Positions 1 to 8,502 of a stretch of DNA of 47,680 bases are shown here, one piece after another. Under the pieces are notes generated by a model that was not told where the DNA came from, searched no databases, and saw nothing but the letters and a program-made list of their open reading frames with translations. The translations under genes and the position numbers were made by a program. Position 1 is the stretch's first letter. Every line of letters starts with the position of its first letter. Source of the stretch: Clostridiales bacterium (lineage in GTDB: Bacteria > Bacillota > Clostridia > Oscillospirales > Oscillospiraceae); NCBI GenBank assembly GCA_021202515.1, contig JAJQCW010000042.1, positions 12,252-59,931 on the forward strand, in the 5' to 3' direction.

Positions 1-1435
1 GCCGCCAGGCGGGGGTCTCCGGGGTCAGGGGTTCCGGCTCGGGGGCCTCAGTCGGCGCTTCCGCCGGAACGGGAGGCATTTCCTCCACGGGCGCGGGAGC
101 AGGCTTGGGCGAGGCGGGTTTCTCTTTTTTCGGCGCCGGGGCGGGAGCGTCTGTCCGGCGGGCGGGCCGCTCGGTCAAAATGGGCAGGTCCAGCCCCCGA
201 AACTCCTCCGCCGCGCTGGGAGAGTAGGGCTTGGGTTCGATTTTCACCGGGGGCGGCACAGGCCGGGCGGGAGCCGCCGAAGCAGCCGCCACATGGGTCC
301 CGCCGCTGTCCCGCAGGGGCAGCACCGGCCCCTTGGCCCGGTATTCTTCCGCCGTCATGCTCTGGAAAAAGGTCTGATTGGGGGTGACGGTGTCTGACGG
401 CTTGGGCTGGGGCCGCTTTTCCTCCAGTTTCACCTGGGGGTGGCCCTGCTCGCCGTTCAATGCGGCCTTGACGCTGGAAAACACCGCCTGGAACAGCCGC
501 TTTTCGTTGGTGAACTTGACCTCGGTTTTGGTGGGATGAACGTTCACGTCTACGGCGCTCAGGTTGCTGGTGATGTGCAGCACGCAGCCGGGGAACCGGC
601 CCACCATCTTCTGGTTCTGGTAGGCTTCTTCCAGAGCGGCGGTCATGGTGCGGCTTTTCACATACCGCCCGTTGACGAAAAAGTGCTGATAGCCCCGTGT
701 CCCCCGGCAGCAGGAGGGGCGGGAGACGAAGCCTTCTACCTGTAGCCCCTCGCCGGAGCCTTTGCAGGGGAGAAAGCCCAGCGCCATTTCCCGGCCCAGC
801 ACTGCGTAGACGGCGGACTGCAAATCGCCGTCGCCGGGGGTCATCAAATCCTGCCGCTCCTCCCGGAGCATTTTGAAGGCCACCTCCGGGTGGCTCAGGG
901 CGGCGTGCTGGACGGCGGCGAACACCGCCGCCCCTTCGGTCACGTCCCGCTTGACGAATTTCAGCCGGGCGGGGGTGTTGTAAAACAAATCGCGGACAAT
1001 GAGAGTGGTCCCCACGGGACACCCCACCTCTTGCCGTGTGCGCACCACGCCGCCGTCCAGAAGCAGCGCCACGCCCAGGTCGTTGTCGGCGGTGCGGGTG
1101 GTCAGTTCCACCTTGGAGACGGCGGCGATGGCCGCCAGCGCCTCCCCCCGGAAGCCCAGGGTGCCGATGGCCTCCAGATCCCCCTCGCCGCGGATCTTGC
1201 TGGTGGCGTGGCGGAGAAAGGCGGTCTCCGTGTCCTCCGGTGCGATGCCGGAGCCGTCGTCCGTCACCCGGATGTAGCTCATCCCGCCCCGGCGAATTTC
1301 CACCGTGACGGCAGTGGCCCCGGCGTCGATGGCGTTTTCCACCAGCTCCTTGACCACGCTGGCGGGCCGCTCCACCACCTCTCCGGCGGCGATCAGGTCG
1401 GCCACATGGGGGTCAAGACATTGAATTTTTCCCAT
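1..1435 (-). CDS. mutL: DNA mismatch repair protein MutL (3' end cut off)
   Basis: N-terminal ~477 residues of MutL; the C-terminal dimerisation/endonuclease part lies beyond the window. The GHKL ATPase motifs are all visible: ENAIDAGA (about residues 33-40), DDGSGI (59-64), ATSKI (77-81) and GFRGEAL (94-100). A VNGRYVKS segment follows in the transducer domain, then a Pro/Ala/Glu-rich linker from about residue 340, which is the normal MutL layout. MutL couples MutS mismatch recognition to strand removal. The start is the ATG opening MGKIQCLDPHVADLIAAGEV. It lies downstream of mutS and a small hypothetical gene on the same strand, so co-transcription with mutS is likely. Confidence 0.96.
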   Translation of the reverse strand, partial: MGKIQCLDPHVADLIAAGEVVERPASVVKELVENAIDAGATAVTVEIRRGGMSYIRVTDDGSGIAPEDTETAFLRHATSKIRGEGDLEAIGTLGFRGEALAAIAAVSKVELTTRTADNDLGVALLLDGGVVRTRQEVGCPVGTTLIVRDLFYNTPARLKFVKRDVTEGAAVFAAVQHAALSHPEVAFKMLREERQDLMTPGDGDLQSAVYAVLGREMALGFLPCKGSGEGLQVEGFVSRPSCCRGTRGYQHFFVNGRYVKSRTMTAALEEAYQNQKMVGRFPGCVLHITSNLSAVDVNVHPTKTEVKFTNEKRLFQAVFSSVKAALNGEQGHPQVKLEEKRPQPKPSDTVTPNQTFFQSMTAEEYRAKGPVLPLRDSGGTHVAAASAAPARPVPPPVKIEPKPYSPSAAEEFRGLDLPILTERPARRTDAPAPAPKKEKPASPKPAPAPVEEMPPVPAEAPTEAPEPEPLTPETPAWR

Positions 1436-1479
1436 TGCGGGCCTCGTTTCTAAATGAATCAAAAAATAAGGTTTATTGT

Positions 1480-1974
1480 TTATTCTCCCAGCGCTTCGTT
1501 TTCGTCCAGCTCCACGCACTCGTATTCCTTCGCCAGCACCAGCCAGGCCCCGCCCATGCTCTGGAGCAGGTAGAGGTGGTACTTGCTCAGCTTCTCCTCC
1601 ATCTGGTCCACGCCGCTGTGGTCGTTGAGCAAGTCGTCCGGGTCGTCGCTTTCGCTGTCGCTGAGGCGGGTCATCAGCCAGTCTTTTTTCCGGCGGTTGA
1701 AGTTCCGCTCCAGCAGCTTGCGCTTCTGCTTCTTGCCGGGAACCTTGTAGAACCCGCCCAGGTCAGCGCCCACCACGTTGTCGCAGAAGTTCATGGAAAA
1801 CTCCAGCGCCGCCACGTGGTCAAAATTCAGCAGCAGGGTCTTTTTCGTCTCGCCCTCGGCGCCGCCCCAGACCTCCATGCGGAAGGAGCATTTTGTGTCC
1901 AGATAGTTGGGCGTCACCCAGACGCGCTTTAAGTCACCATCGAAGGTGTGATAAAGCAAGCTGGTCTTTTTCAT
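1480..1974 (-). CDS. hypothetical protein between mutS and mutL
   Basis: A 164-residue protein with an SD (GAGGGAG) 6-7 nt before the ATG, so it is probably real. I do not recognise the family. The N-terminal half looks like a beta-rich domain. The middle is strongly basic (KKQKRKLLERNFNRRKK), followed by an acidic patch (SDSESDDPDDLL). No signal peptide or membrane segment is seen. It sits 44 nt downstream of mutS and 44 nt upstream of mutL on the same strand, suggesting operon membership but not proving a repair role. Confidence 0.75.
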   Translation of the reverse strand: MKKTSLLYHTFDGDLKRVWVTPNYLDTKCSFRMEVWGGAEGETKKTLLLNFDHVAALEFSMNFCDNVVGADLGGFYKVPGKKQKRKLLERNFNRRKKDWLMTRLSDSESDDPDDLLNDHSGVDQMEEKLSKYHLYLLQSMGGAWLVLAKEYECVELDENEALGE

Positions 1975-2018
1975 TTTTTCTCCCTCATCTCAATACAAAA
2001 TGTTATATTATGTCAAAT

Positions 2019-4628
2019 TTATACCTTTTGTTTCCACTGATACACCAAGTTCAGCGCCTCGATGGGGGTCAGGGTGTTGATGTCCAGCCCCCGCAGCTCC
2101 TCCGCCACCTCAAAGGCGCGGATGTCCCCAAAGCAGCACTGCTCGTCCATCGGGGCCTGGGGCTGGGGTTCCAGAACGGATTTACCGGTGTCCTCGCCCT
2201 TCTCCATCTCGGCCAGGATGGTCCTGGCGCGGGTGATGACCCTGGCCGGAACGCCGGCCAGCTTCGCCACCTCGATGCCATAGCTCTGGTCGGCCCCGCC
2301 CCGGACGATTTTCCGCAGGAAGATGATGTCGTCGGCGCGCTTCTTGGCGGCGATGTTGTAGTTCTTCACGCCGGGGATTTGCCCCTCCAGGTCGGTCAGC
2401 TCGTGGTAGTGGGTGGCGAACAGGGTCTTGGCCCCCAGCCGCCGTTTGTCGGCGCAGTATTCCAGCACGGCACGGGCGATGCTCATGCCGTCGTAGGTGG
2501 AGGTGCCCCGCCCAATTTCGTCCAAAATAAGCAGACTTTTTGGCGTGGCGTTTTTCAGGATGTCCGCCACCTCGTCCATCTCCACCATGAAGGTGGACTG
2601 CCCGGCGGAGAGGTCGTCCGCCGCGCCGATGCGGGTGAAAATCCGGTCCAGTACGCCGATGTGGGCCTGCTTCGCGGGGACGAAGCTGCCGATCTGCGCC
2701 ATCAGGCAAATCAGCGCCACCTGGCGCATATAGGTGGACTTGCCCGCCATGTTGGGGCCGGTGATGATGGCCACTGTGTCGTCGCCGCTGTCCATAAAGG
2801 TGTCGTTGGGGACGAACATGGAATCTTTCAGCATCCGCTCCACCACAGGGTGGCGGCCCTCAGTGATTTGAATGATATCGGAGTCGTCCACCTGGGGCAT
2901 ACAGTAGCCGTTTTCTGCCGCAGCCGTGGCCAGGGAACACAGGGCGTCGGCCTCGGCCACCGCCTCCGCTGTCCGCTGGACGGCCTCCACCTGCGCCGCC
3001 ACCTGCTGGCGGACCTCGTTGAAGAGCTGGTATTCGATGCCGGTGATTTTGTCCTGGGCGGAGAGAATGGTGTGCTCCAGGTCTTTCAGCTCCTGGTTGA
3101 TGAACCGCTCGGAGTTCACCGTGGTCTGCTTGCGGACCCAGCTGTCAGGCACCAGATTGGCCTGACCGCGGGAGACCTCGATGTAGTACCCAAACACCTT
3201 ATTATACCGGATGCGGATGTTTTTGATGCCGCACTCCTCTTTGGTCTTGGTCTCGATTTCCGCCACCATGTCCTTGCCGTGGGCCATGACGTTGCGGAGA
3301 TAATCCACGTCCTCGCTGTAGCCGTCCCGGATGAGGCCGCCCTCCCGGACGGTGAAGGGCGGTTCGTCCACCATGGCCCGGTCGATGAGGTCGGTCAGCT
3401 CCTCCAGAGCGTCCAGCCGCTGGCAGATATCGGAGAGCAGCGTGGAGCCTTCACACCGGCCCAGCAGGTCCCGCAGCCGGGGGATGTTCCGCAGCCCGGC
3501 GGACAGGGCCACTAGGTCCCGCCCACCGGCGGAGCCGTAGACGATGCGGCCAATGAGCCGCTCCAGGTCGGTGACTTCCTTCAGGCAGAGCATGACCTCT
3601 TCCCGGACCACCATGTTGTTCACCAGGGCGTTCACCGCCTGGAGCCGCCGGTCGATGTCCACCGGGTTCAGCAAGGGCTTCTCCAGCCAGGAGCGCAGCA
3701 GCCGACCGCCCATGGCGGTACGGGTCCGGTCCAGCACCCACAGCAGACTGCCCTTCTTCTCCTTGCCCCGGAGGGTCTCGGTCAGTTCCAGGTTGCGCCG
3801 GGCGGTCCAGTCCAGCTCCATATAGCGGCCGGTGGTGTAATAGTTCAGCCTGCGGACGTGGGCCAGGTCGTTTTTCTGAGTTTCGTAGAGGTAGAAGAGC
3901 AGACCGCCCACCGCCCGCACTGCCTCCGCCTGTCCCGCAGGGATGGCGGCGGGGTTGTCAAACTGCCGGTCCAGGGTCTCCCTGGCCTGCTGGTAGTCGA
4001 AGCGGGCCTGACTGCCTCGCTCGATTTGGCAGTTCAACCGGTTTTTCAGCACCTCGGTCAGCAGGTCCTCCTCCATGGCCCCCTCGGAGAGCACCGCCTC
4101 TCTGGGGCAGAACCGCCCCAGTTCGTTGACCAGGTGCTGCACCGTCTGGTCGCCGGAGAAGGCTGTACAGTCCAATTCTCCGGTGGAGATGTCGCAGAAG
4201 CACACGCCGCCCCGGTTGGCAGTCAGGTAGACGGCGGCGATGTAGTTGTTGCTGCGCTCGTCCAGCATGGCGGCGTCTACCACCGTGCCGGGGGTGACGA
4301 TGCGGATGACGTCCCGCTCCACAATGCCCTGGGCCTCGGCGGGGTCCTCCATCTGCTCGCAGATGGCCACCTTGTACCCCTTGGCCACCAGCCGGGCCAG
4401 ATAGGACTGGTAGGAGTGGTAGGGGACGCCGCACATGGGCACCCGCTCCTCGGCGCTCTTTTTCCGGTCGCGGGTGGTCAGGGTCAGGTCCAGCTCCTTG
4501 GAGGCGATTTTCGCGTCCTCGTCGAACAGCTCGTAAAAGTCCCCCAGCCGGAAAAACAGCAGACAGTCTGGGTGCTGTTCCTTGATTTCAAGATATTGTT
4601 TGCGCATGGGCGTCAACGCTTCAGCCAT
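2019..4628 (-). CDS. mutS: DNA mismatch repair protein MutS
   Basis: Full-length MutS (869 residues; family usually 850-880). The N-terminal mismatch-binding motif FYELF (Phe-x-Glu type, about residues 31-35) is intact, which separates it from MutS2. The C-terminal ABC-type ATPase carries the Walker A GPNMAGKST (about residue 620), the signature region DDLSAGQSTFMVEM, the Walker B LLILDEIGRGTS and a TLFATHYHEL H-loop. It ends in a short tail that includes a dimerisation-like helix (TPIEALNLVYQWK). It recognises mismatches and recruits MutL encoded downstream. The start ATG has a weak SD (AGAGAAGAGG). Order on this strand is miaB, DUF1648 gene, mutS, hypothetical, mutL. Confidence 0.98.
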   Translation of the reverse strand: MAEALTPMRKQYLEIKEQHPDCLLFFRLGDFYELFDEDAKIASKELDLTLTTRDRKKSAEERVPMCGVPYHSYQSYLARLVAKGYKVAICEQMEDPAEAQGIVERDVIRIVTPGTVVDAAMLDERSNNYIAAVYLTANRGGVCFCDISTGELDCTAFSGDQTVQHLVNELGRFCPREAVLSEGAMEEDLLTEVLKNRLNCQIERGSQARFDYQQARETLDRQFDNPAAIPAGQAEAVRAVGGLLFYLYETQKNDLAHVRRLNYYTTGRYMELDWTARRNLELTETLRGKEKKGSLLWVLDRTRTAMGGRLLRSWLEKPLLNPVDIDRRLQAVNALVNNMVVREEVMLCLKEVTDLERLIGRIVYGSAGGRDLVALSAGLRNIPRLRDLLGRCEGSTLLSDICQRLDALEELTDLIDRAMVDEPPFTVREGGLIRDGYSEDVDYLRNVMAHGKDMVAEIETKTKEECGIKNIRIRYNKVFGYYIEVSRGQANLVPDSWVRKQTTVNSERFINQELKDLEHTILSAQDKITGIEYQLFNEVRQQVAAQVEAVQRTAEAVAEADALCSLATAAAENGYCMPQVDDSDIIQITEGRHPVVERMLKDSMFVPNDTFMDSGDDTVAIITGPNMAGKSTYMRQVALICLMAQIGSFVPAKQAHIGVLDRIFTRIGAADDLSAGQSTFMVEMDEVADILKNATPKSLLILDEIGRGTSTYDGMSIARAVLEYCADKRRLGAKTLFATHYHELTDLEGQIPGVKNYNIAAKKRADDIIFLRKIVRGGADQSYGIEVAKLAGVPARVITRARTILAEMEKGEDTGKSVLEPQPQAPMDEQCCFGDIRAFEVAEELRGLDINTLTPIEALNLVYQWKQKV

Positions 4629-4747
4629 GGTCCTCTTCTCTTTCTATGGGGTCGGTCCCGTTTTTTCTCTCTCGGTTTAAATTCGTAATTTTGTCAGTTC
4701 TTTGAAACTGTTGTGATAAATTTGACCGGAACTGTTGCCACACGCCT

Positions 4748-4816
4748 GTAGGGGCGGCCCGTGGCCGCCCGGAAACAGAACGCGAAACCTACGGGCGGCG
4801 GAGCGCCGCCCCTACA
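4748..4816. repeat. REP-like inverted pair (BIME-like) upstream of mutS
   Basis: Two copies of a GTAGGGGCGGCC-type palindrome in opposite orientation (4748-4770 and 4791-4816), separated by about 20 nt. Each copy is itself a hairpin (GGGCGGCC...GGCCGCCC type). The same unit recurs at 7014-7082 and inside the transposase gene at 26404-26595. It lies in the 262-nt gap before mutS. Confidence 0.85.
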
Positions 4817-4857
4817 CATATGGCAGCAAAATAAGAACGATACCCTCAGTTCCCCGT

Positions 4858-4892
4858 CATTGCTAATTGCACATTGCTAATTGCTAATTGTC
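4858..4892. repeat. period-7 array (ATTGCTA/ATTGCAC type)
   Basis: About five heptads of the form ATTGCTA or ATTGCAC in tandem. Read on the minus strand, the array starts directly after the TGA of the DUF1648-like gene (4891-4893). Related arrays are at 16220-16305, 23030-23054, 23996-24023, 24262-24296 and 32540-32570. Confidence 0.8.
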
Positions 4893-5376
4893 ACAAGGTT
4901 CCCTGGTTGCACTTCCACGCCCGCCAGCAGCCGAACACCACCGTCGCAACGGTGACGCCCGCCATGACCCACAGGAACCACAGGGTCAGGTTTACTTCGG
5001 TGAGCATCTCCATTTGCAGCACGGAGAACAACACCGCGCACTCCAGATTCACCATACACAGCATATCCCGGATGGCCCGGAGGATGAACAGCTCCCGCTC
5101 CATGTTGGGCTTGAAGGGCAGGCTCAGGGCGGACAGGTTCAGCCGGGTGCAGGCGCTGACCAGTCCGCAGCACACCACCAGCAGCACCGGCAGAATCCAG
5201 ATGATCCACCGTCCGCCCCAGTCGTCGGCCACGCCGTAGGCGTCGTAGTGGATGGCCATGACCTTGGGCAGCGCGCTCCACCGGGAGGCGGTGAAAATCA
5301 CCGTGGTCGCCACCAGCAGCCATGCGGCCCCTTCCATCCAGCGCTGAAATCTGGTCAACGGAAACTTGTTTTTCAT
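4891..5376 (-). CDS. DUF1648-like membrane protein
   Basis: A 161-residue integral membrane protein with about four hydrophobic segments (near residues 15-32, 58-78, 108-125 and 130-150). The region LPKVMAIHYDAYGVADDWG matches the DUF1648 pattern (Leu-Pro, then a His-x-Asp/Asn and Gly-x-x-Asp-x-Trp) seen at the start of SdpI-like proteins. No function is known from sequence. SD AAGGAGG precedes the ATG. It lies 45 nt after miaB on the same strand and its stop codon touches a heptad array. Confidence 0.75.
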   Translation of the reverse strand: MKNKFPLTRFQRWMEGAAWLLVATTVIFTASRWSALPKVMAIHYDAYGVADDWGGRWIIWILPVLLVVCCGLVSACTRLNLSALSLPFKPNMERELFILRAIRDMLCMVNLECAVLFSVLQMEMLTEVNLTLWFLWVMAGVTVATVVFGCWRAWKCNQGTL

Positions 5377-5421
5377 GGGAACCTCCTTTTCCGGTGGTGT
5401 CTGCGTGTTGCGATGATGGTT

Positions 5422-6840
5422 TTACTCGGCCAGCTCCCCGAACAGCGCCCAGGTGGAGGCCCGGACGATGTTCACCTGCTTCCACTGACCAATGAACTCC
5501 TCCGGGGCGTTCAGGTGGACCAGCCGCCCTCCGCCGGTGCGCCCGGTCAGGCTGTAACGGTTGTCCTGGGTGTTCACCCCGTCCAGGAACACCGGGAGGG
5601 TCTTTCCCACGTAGGCGGCGTGCTTCTCGGCGGAAATACGGTTTTGCACGTCCAGCAGGGTCTGGAAGTTTTTGCTCTTTTGCTCCTTGCTCATGGGGTC
5701 GGGCATTTTGGCCGCCGGGGTCCCCTCCCGCGGGGAGAAAATGAAGGTAAACAGCGCGTCGAACCGCACCTCTTCGATGAGGGACAACGTTTCCTCAAAT
5801 TCCTCCTGGGTCTCGCCGGGGAAGCCCACGATGACGTCGGAGGTCAGAACGATGTCGGGGATCAGCTCCCGCAGGCGGCGCACCTCATCCAGATAGGTTT
5901 CCCGGTCATAGTGGCGGTTCATGGCCTTCAGCACTCGGCTGGAGCCGGACTGGAAGGGCAGGTGAAGCTGGGGCGCCACCTTTTCACACCGGGCCATGGT
6001 CTCAAACAGCTTTTGGGAGGCGTCCCGTGGGTGGCTGGTCATAAAGCGGATCTGGAACTCGCCGGGGATGTCGTTCACCGCCTGGAGCAGGTCAGCGAAA
6101 TCCATGTCCAGTCCCAGGTCTTTGCCGTAGGAGTTGACGTTCTGCCCCAGCAGGGTGATATCCTTGTACCCGTCAGCCACGAGCTGCCGCACCTCGTCCA
6201 AGATGCGCTCCGGGTCCCGGCTGCGCTCCCGCCCCCGGACATGGGGAACGATGCAGTAGGTGCAGAAGTTGTTGCAGCCGTACATGATGGATACCCAGGC
6301 TTTCAGCGTGCCTTTCCGGGCCACGGGCAGCCCCTCGGCGATGTAACCCGCCACGTCCGGCGTCTCGAACACCCGGCCCTTTTGCTCCATCACCCACTGC
6401 AATAGCTCCGGGAACCGATAGAGGGCATGAGGGCCAAACACCATATCCACATGGCGGAAGGTTTTTTTGATTTTCTCCGCCATGTGCGGCTCCTGCATGG
6501 CGCAGCCGCAGAGACAGATGATCTGGTCGGGCTTTTTCCGCTTGGTGTGGACCAATGCGCCCACGTTGCCCAGCACCCGCATCTCCGCGTGCTCCCGGAT
6601 GGCGCAGGTGTTGATGACGATGACGTCCGCCTCGCCCTCGTCCTCGGTGAAGGCGTACCCCATCCGGCGGAGCATCCCCCGGATCTGCTCGGAGTCGGCC
6701 TCGTTCTGCTGGCACCCGTAGGTGTCCACCAGGGCCAGGGGGGTGTGGGGCAGGGCGGCGGTGCGGGCGCGGATGGCGTCGCAAATGGCCATCTGGCGGT
6801 CAATTTCGTCCTGTGGAATGATGACTTCACTGCGTTTCAA
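5422..6840 (-). CDS. miaB: tRNA-2-methylthio-N6-dimethylallyladenosine synthase MiaB
   Basis: Radical SAM methylthiotransferase that modifies A37 of tRNAs reading UNN codons. Three regions are visible. The UPF0004 domain has cluster Cys in TYGCQQNEADSE and NTCAIREHAE. The radical SAM core has YGCNNFCTYCIVPHVRGRERSR-type spacing (CxxxCxxC). A C-terminal TRAM-like domain (GRTGGGRLVHL) follows. The frame stays open to 6960, but I choose the TTG at 6840 because GGGAGG lies 8 nt upstream and a TTGTCA-17-TATACT promoter lies at 6884-6912. This gives 472 residues, the family norm. MiaB next to mutS/mutL is a common bacterial arrangement. Confidence 0.95.
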   Translation of the reverse strand: MKRSEVIIPQDEIDRQMAICDAIRARTAALPHTPLALVDTYGCQQNEADSEQIRGMLRRMGYAFTEDEGEADVIVINTCAIREHAEMRVLGNVGALVHTKRKKPDQIICLCGCAMQEPHMAEKIKKTFRHVDMVFGPHALYRFPELLQWVMEQKGRVFETPDVAGYIAEGLPVARKGTLKAWVSIMYGCNNFCTYCIVPHVRGRERSRDPERILDEVRQLVADGYKDITLLGQNVNSYGKDLGLDMDFADLLQAVNDIPGEFQIRFMTSHPRDASQKLFETMARCEKVAPQLHLPFQSGSSRVLKAMNRHYDRETYLDEVRRLRELIPDIVLTSDVIVGFPGETQEEFEETLSLIEEVRFDALFTFIFSPREGTPAAKMPDPMSKEQKSKNFQTLLDVQNRISAEKHAAYVGKTLPVFLDGVNTQDNRYSLTGRTGGGRLVHLNAPEEFIGQWKQVNIVRASTWALFGELAE

Positions 6841-6883
6841 AAGGGTAGCCTCCCAAATTCGTCTAGTAATCCAGTATGGCAAC

Positions 6884-6912
6884 AGTATAACACTCCAAAC
6901 CGCCGTTGACAA
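6884..6912 (-). promoter_or_regulatory. sigma-A promoter of miaB
   Basis: On the minus strand, -35 TTGTCA (6907-6912), 17-nt spacer and -10 TATACT (6884-6889), about 40 nt before the chosen TTG start of miaB. This promoter placement rules out the longer reading frame beginning at 6960. Confidence 0.75.
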
Positions 6913-6914
6913 TG

Positions 6915-6983
6915 AAAACTTCCCGCGAAAAAACGCCCCTTCGGGGGAGGATTCCCCCAAAAGGGCGCGGGTGCGCGGGAAGT
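6915..6983 (-). terminator. large nested hairpin, likely terminator of the XRE gene
   Basis: Outer 10-bp stem ACTTCCCGCG (6918-6927) with CGCGGGAAGT (6974-6983). Inside it are CGCCC/GGGCG and GGGGG/CCCCC stems. On the minus strand the outer stem is followed by TTTTCATT, so it can end transcription from the XRE gene before the miaB promoter. Confidence 0.65.
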
Positions 6984-7013
6984 GGGTAACTTCCGTTTTT
7001 TGCTATCGCATGT

Positions 7014-7082
7014 GTAGGGGCGGCCCTTGGCCGCCCAGGACAAGCAGGCGGTTTCTGAGGGAGGCCGAGGGCCGCCCCTACA
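7014..7082. repeat. REP-like inverted pair (BIME-like)
   Basis: Forward unit 7014-7036 and reverse unit about 7061-7082 of the GTAGGGGCGGCCC palindrome, about 25 nt apart. The forward unit matches the copy inside the RAYT gene (from 26404) over 25 or so bases. It sits between the XRE gene's 3' end and the large hairpin at 6915-6983. Confidence 0.85.
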
Positions 7083-7146
7083 GGTGTGTAATATCATTTC
7101 TTACTTAAATCTGTTGAAGCTGATTCAAAAGGATAACCAGATGATT

Positions 7147-7629
7147 CTACTCTCTCGGCTTCAAGCTGCGGCTCTTGCGAATGGCATAGATGTTGTTCCC
7201 GATCATGGTGCCGATAAAGCCGGACATCCCCACCGTCAGGAACTGGGGCAGACCGTAAAGCCCATGGTCGGACATGATTTTAGACGCCCAAATCTCCGTG
7301 ACCCACAAAACGACGCAGCAGACGATGTTGAACCAGTTCCGGTTGCGAATTTCCCGCCGGACCTGCTCCTGCTCCTGCGCGGCCAGGTCCGACAGGGCGG
7401 AGACGGCCTCCTGGGTGTTCTCCTGCTCCAGCCCCAGCAGGTGGGGGACGGTGGTGCCCAGCGCCTGGGCCAGAGGCTCCAGCAGCGTCAGGTCGGGGAA
7501 ATTCAAGCCACGTTCCCACTTGCTCACTGCCTTGTCGGTGACGTGGAGCCGCTGGGCCAGTTCCTTTTGGGTCAGGTTTTGTTCCTGGCGCAGGGCGCGG
7601 ATGGTTGCGCCTACCGTTGCAGCGTCCAT
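7147..7629 (-). CDS. XRE-family transcriptional regulator with membrane-anchored tail
   Basis: 160 residues. The N-terminal Cro/C1-type helix-turn-helix (about residues 8-62) has the typical LTQKELAQRLHVTDKAVSKWERG recognition region, here mentioned by its ends: LTQKELA and SKWERG. The C-terminal half contains two hydrophobic segments (about residues 98-116 and 130-148), so the regulator is probably tethered to the membrane. SD GGAGGT precedes the ATG. It is divergent from the DUF2975 gene; its own promoter is at 7663-7691. The regulon is unknown. Confidence 0.85.
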   Translation of the reverse strand: MDAATVGATIRALRQEQNLTQKELAQRLHVTDKAVSKWERGLNFPDLTLLEPLAQALGTTVPHLLGLEQENTQEAVSALSDLAAQEQEQVRREIRNRNWFNIVCCVVLWVTEIWASKIMSDHGLYGLPQFLTVGMSGFIGTMIGNNIYAIRKSRSLKPRE

Positions 7630-7662
7630 AGTGACACCTCCTCTGCGTTCTTTGTTAAAATA

Positions 7663-7691
7663 AGTGTATCACATTAGAAGAAAAATGTCAC
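7663..7691 (-). promoter_or_regulatory. promoter of the XRE gene
   Basis: Minus strand -35 GTGACA (7686-7691), 17-nt spacer, -10 TACACT (7663-7668), 34 nt before the ATG at 7629. Confidence 0.6.
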
Positions 7692-7772
7692 TCGACCGCT
7701 GGTAGAGTTGCTATGAACGGCGTGATTATTGTGGGTTCGACAGGGGCGGCCTTTTTTCTGAAAAGTGTAAAA

Positions 7773-7844
7773 TTATCGCAAAACGATAAAAACTAGTTGA
7801 CAAACATAAAAATCCTGCTATACTGATATTGTGCTTATCGATAA
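7773..7844 (+). promoter_or_regulatory. promoter with flanking TTATCG/CGATAA palindromes
   Basis: A near-consensus promoter TTGACA (7797-7802), 16-nt spacer, TATACT (7819-7824) drives the DUF2975/HTH pair. It is bracketed by two palindromes of the same half-site: TTATCG-N5-CGATAA at 7773-7789 and TTATCGATAA at 7835-7844, the second at the likely transcript start. They look like operator sites, plausibly for the small HTH protein encoded at 8503 (inference). Confidence 0.75.
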
Positions 7845-7877
7845 ACGCTAAATTTTTAACGCAAAGGAGCATAACTT

Positions 7878-8489
7878 ATGGAACACACAAGAATGATCCG
7901 CACCGCGCAGGTGCTGGACAAGCTGGCAAAGGTCCTCAGCGTCATTTTCCTGGTGGTCAGCGTCCTGATGGTGGTCCTGGGCGGGGCCTGTGCGCTCATC
8001 GTCGGGACGGGCGGAGCCAACCTGGGCCAGGGCACCCCGGAAATTGCCTTTGGCCCCCTCTCCCTGGAACTGGCGGACGGCGCAGCGGTTTCCTCCGCCT
8101 ACTACACGACGATTTCCGTTGCCATCCTGGTGGGCGGCCTGTTCGTGCTGGTGGTCAGCCGGGTCGGGTTCCGGGCCATCCGCTCCATTCTGGAACCGAT
8201 GACGGTGGGCCGTCCCTTTGAGGAGCGCTGCTCCCGCGCCCTGAAAACACTGGCGTTGCTCACCCTGGTCGGCGGCGCGTGTGCGCAGGTCGGGACCTGG
8301 ATCATGACCTATCTGATGTCCCTCCAAATCGACGTTGTCTCTCTGTTTGCGCCGGAGGCCGTCACCGGCGTCACCGTTCACTTCACATTCGGCGTAAATT
8401 TCCTCCTTTTCGCGGCGATTTTGTACCTGCTGTCCTTCGTTTTCCGCTATGGCGAGGTGTTGCAGCGGGAATCGGACGAAACGGTATAA
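7878..8489 (+). CDS. DUF2975-family membrane protein
   Basis: 203 residues with four predicted membrane segments (about 17-40, 77-97, 130-150 and 170-190). The arrangement and the RSILEPMTVGRPFEERCSRALK-like cytoplasmic loop (start RSILEPM, then GRPFEE) fit DUF2975 proteins. These are typically encoded next to a small YozG-type HTH regulator, as here. SD AAAGGAG lies upstream of the ATG. Function is unknown; the pair is often autoregulated. Confidence 0.85.
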   Translation: MEHTRMIRTAQVLDKLAKVLSVIFLVVSVLMVVLGGACALIVGTGGANLGQGTPEIAFGPLSLELADGAAVSSAYYTTISVAILVGGLFVLVVSRVGFRAIRSILEPMTVGRPFEERCSRALKTLALLTLVGGACAQVGTWIMTYLMSLQIDVVSLFAPEAVTGVTVHFTFGVNFLLFAAILYLLSFVFRYGEVLQRESDETV

Positions 8490-8502
8490 GGGGGCAAAGA
8501 CG

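Noticed and set aside
1893-3515. Long plus-strand open frame opposite mutS
   Set aside because: Composition-driven antisense frame of a G+C-rich gene; no SD, no recognisable domain, and mutS on the other strand has all family motifs. Similar long frames opposite pyrG (17684-19336), uvrA (30626-32068), recD2 (34181-36307) and mnmG (12220-14229) were rejected for the same reason.
6841-6960. N-terminal extension of miaB up to 6960
   Set aside because: The miaB promoter lies inside this stretch and the SD fits the TTG at 6840.
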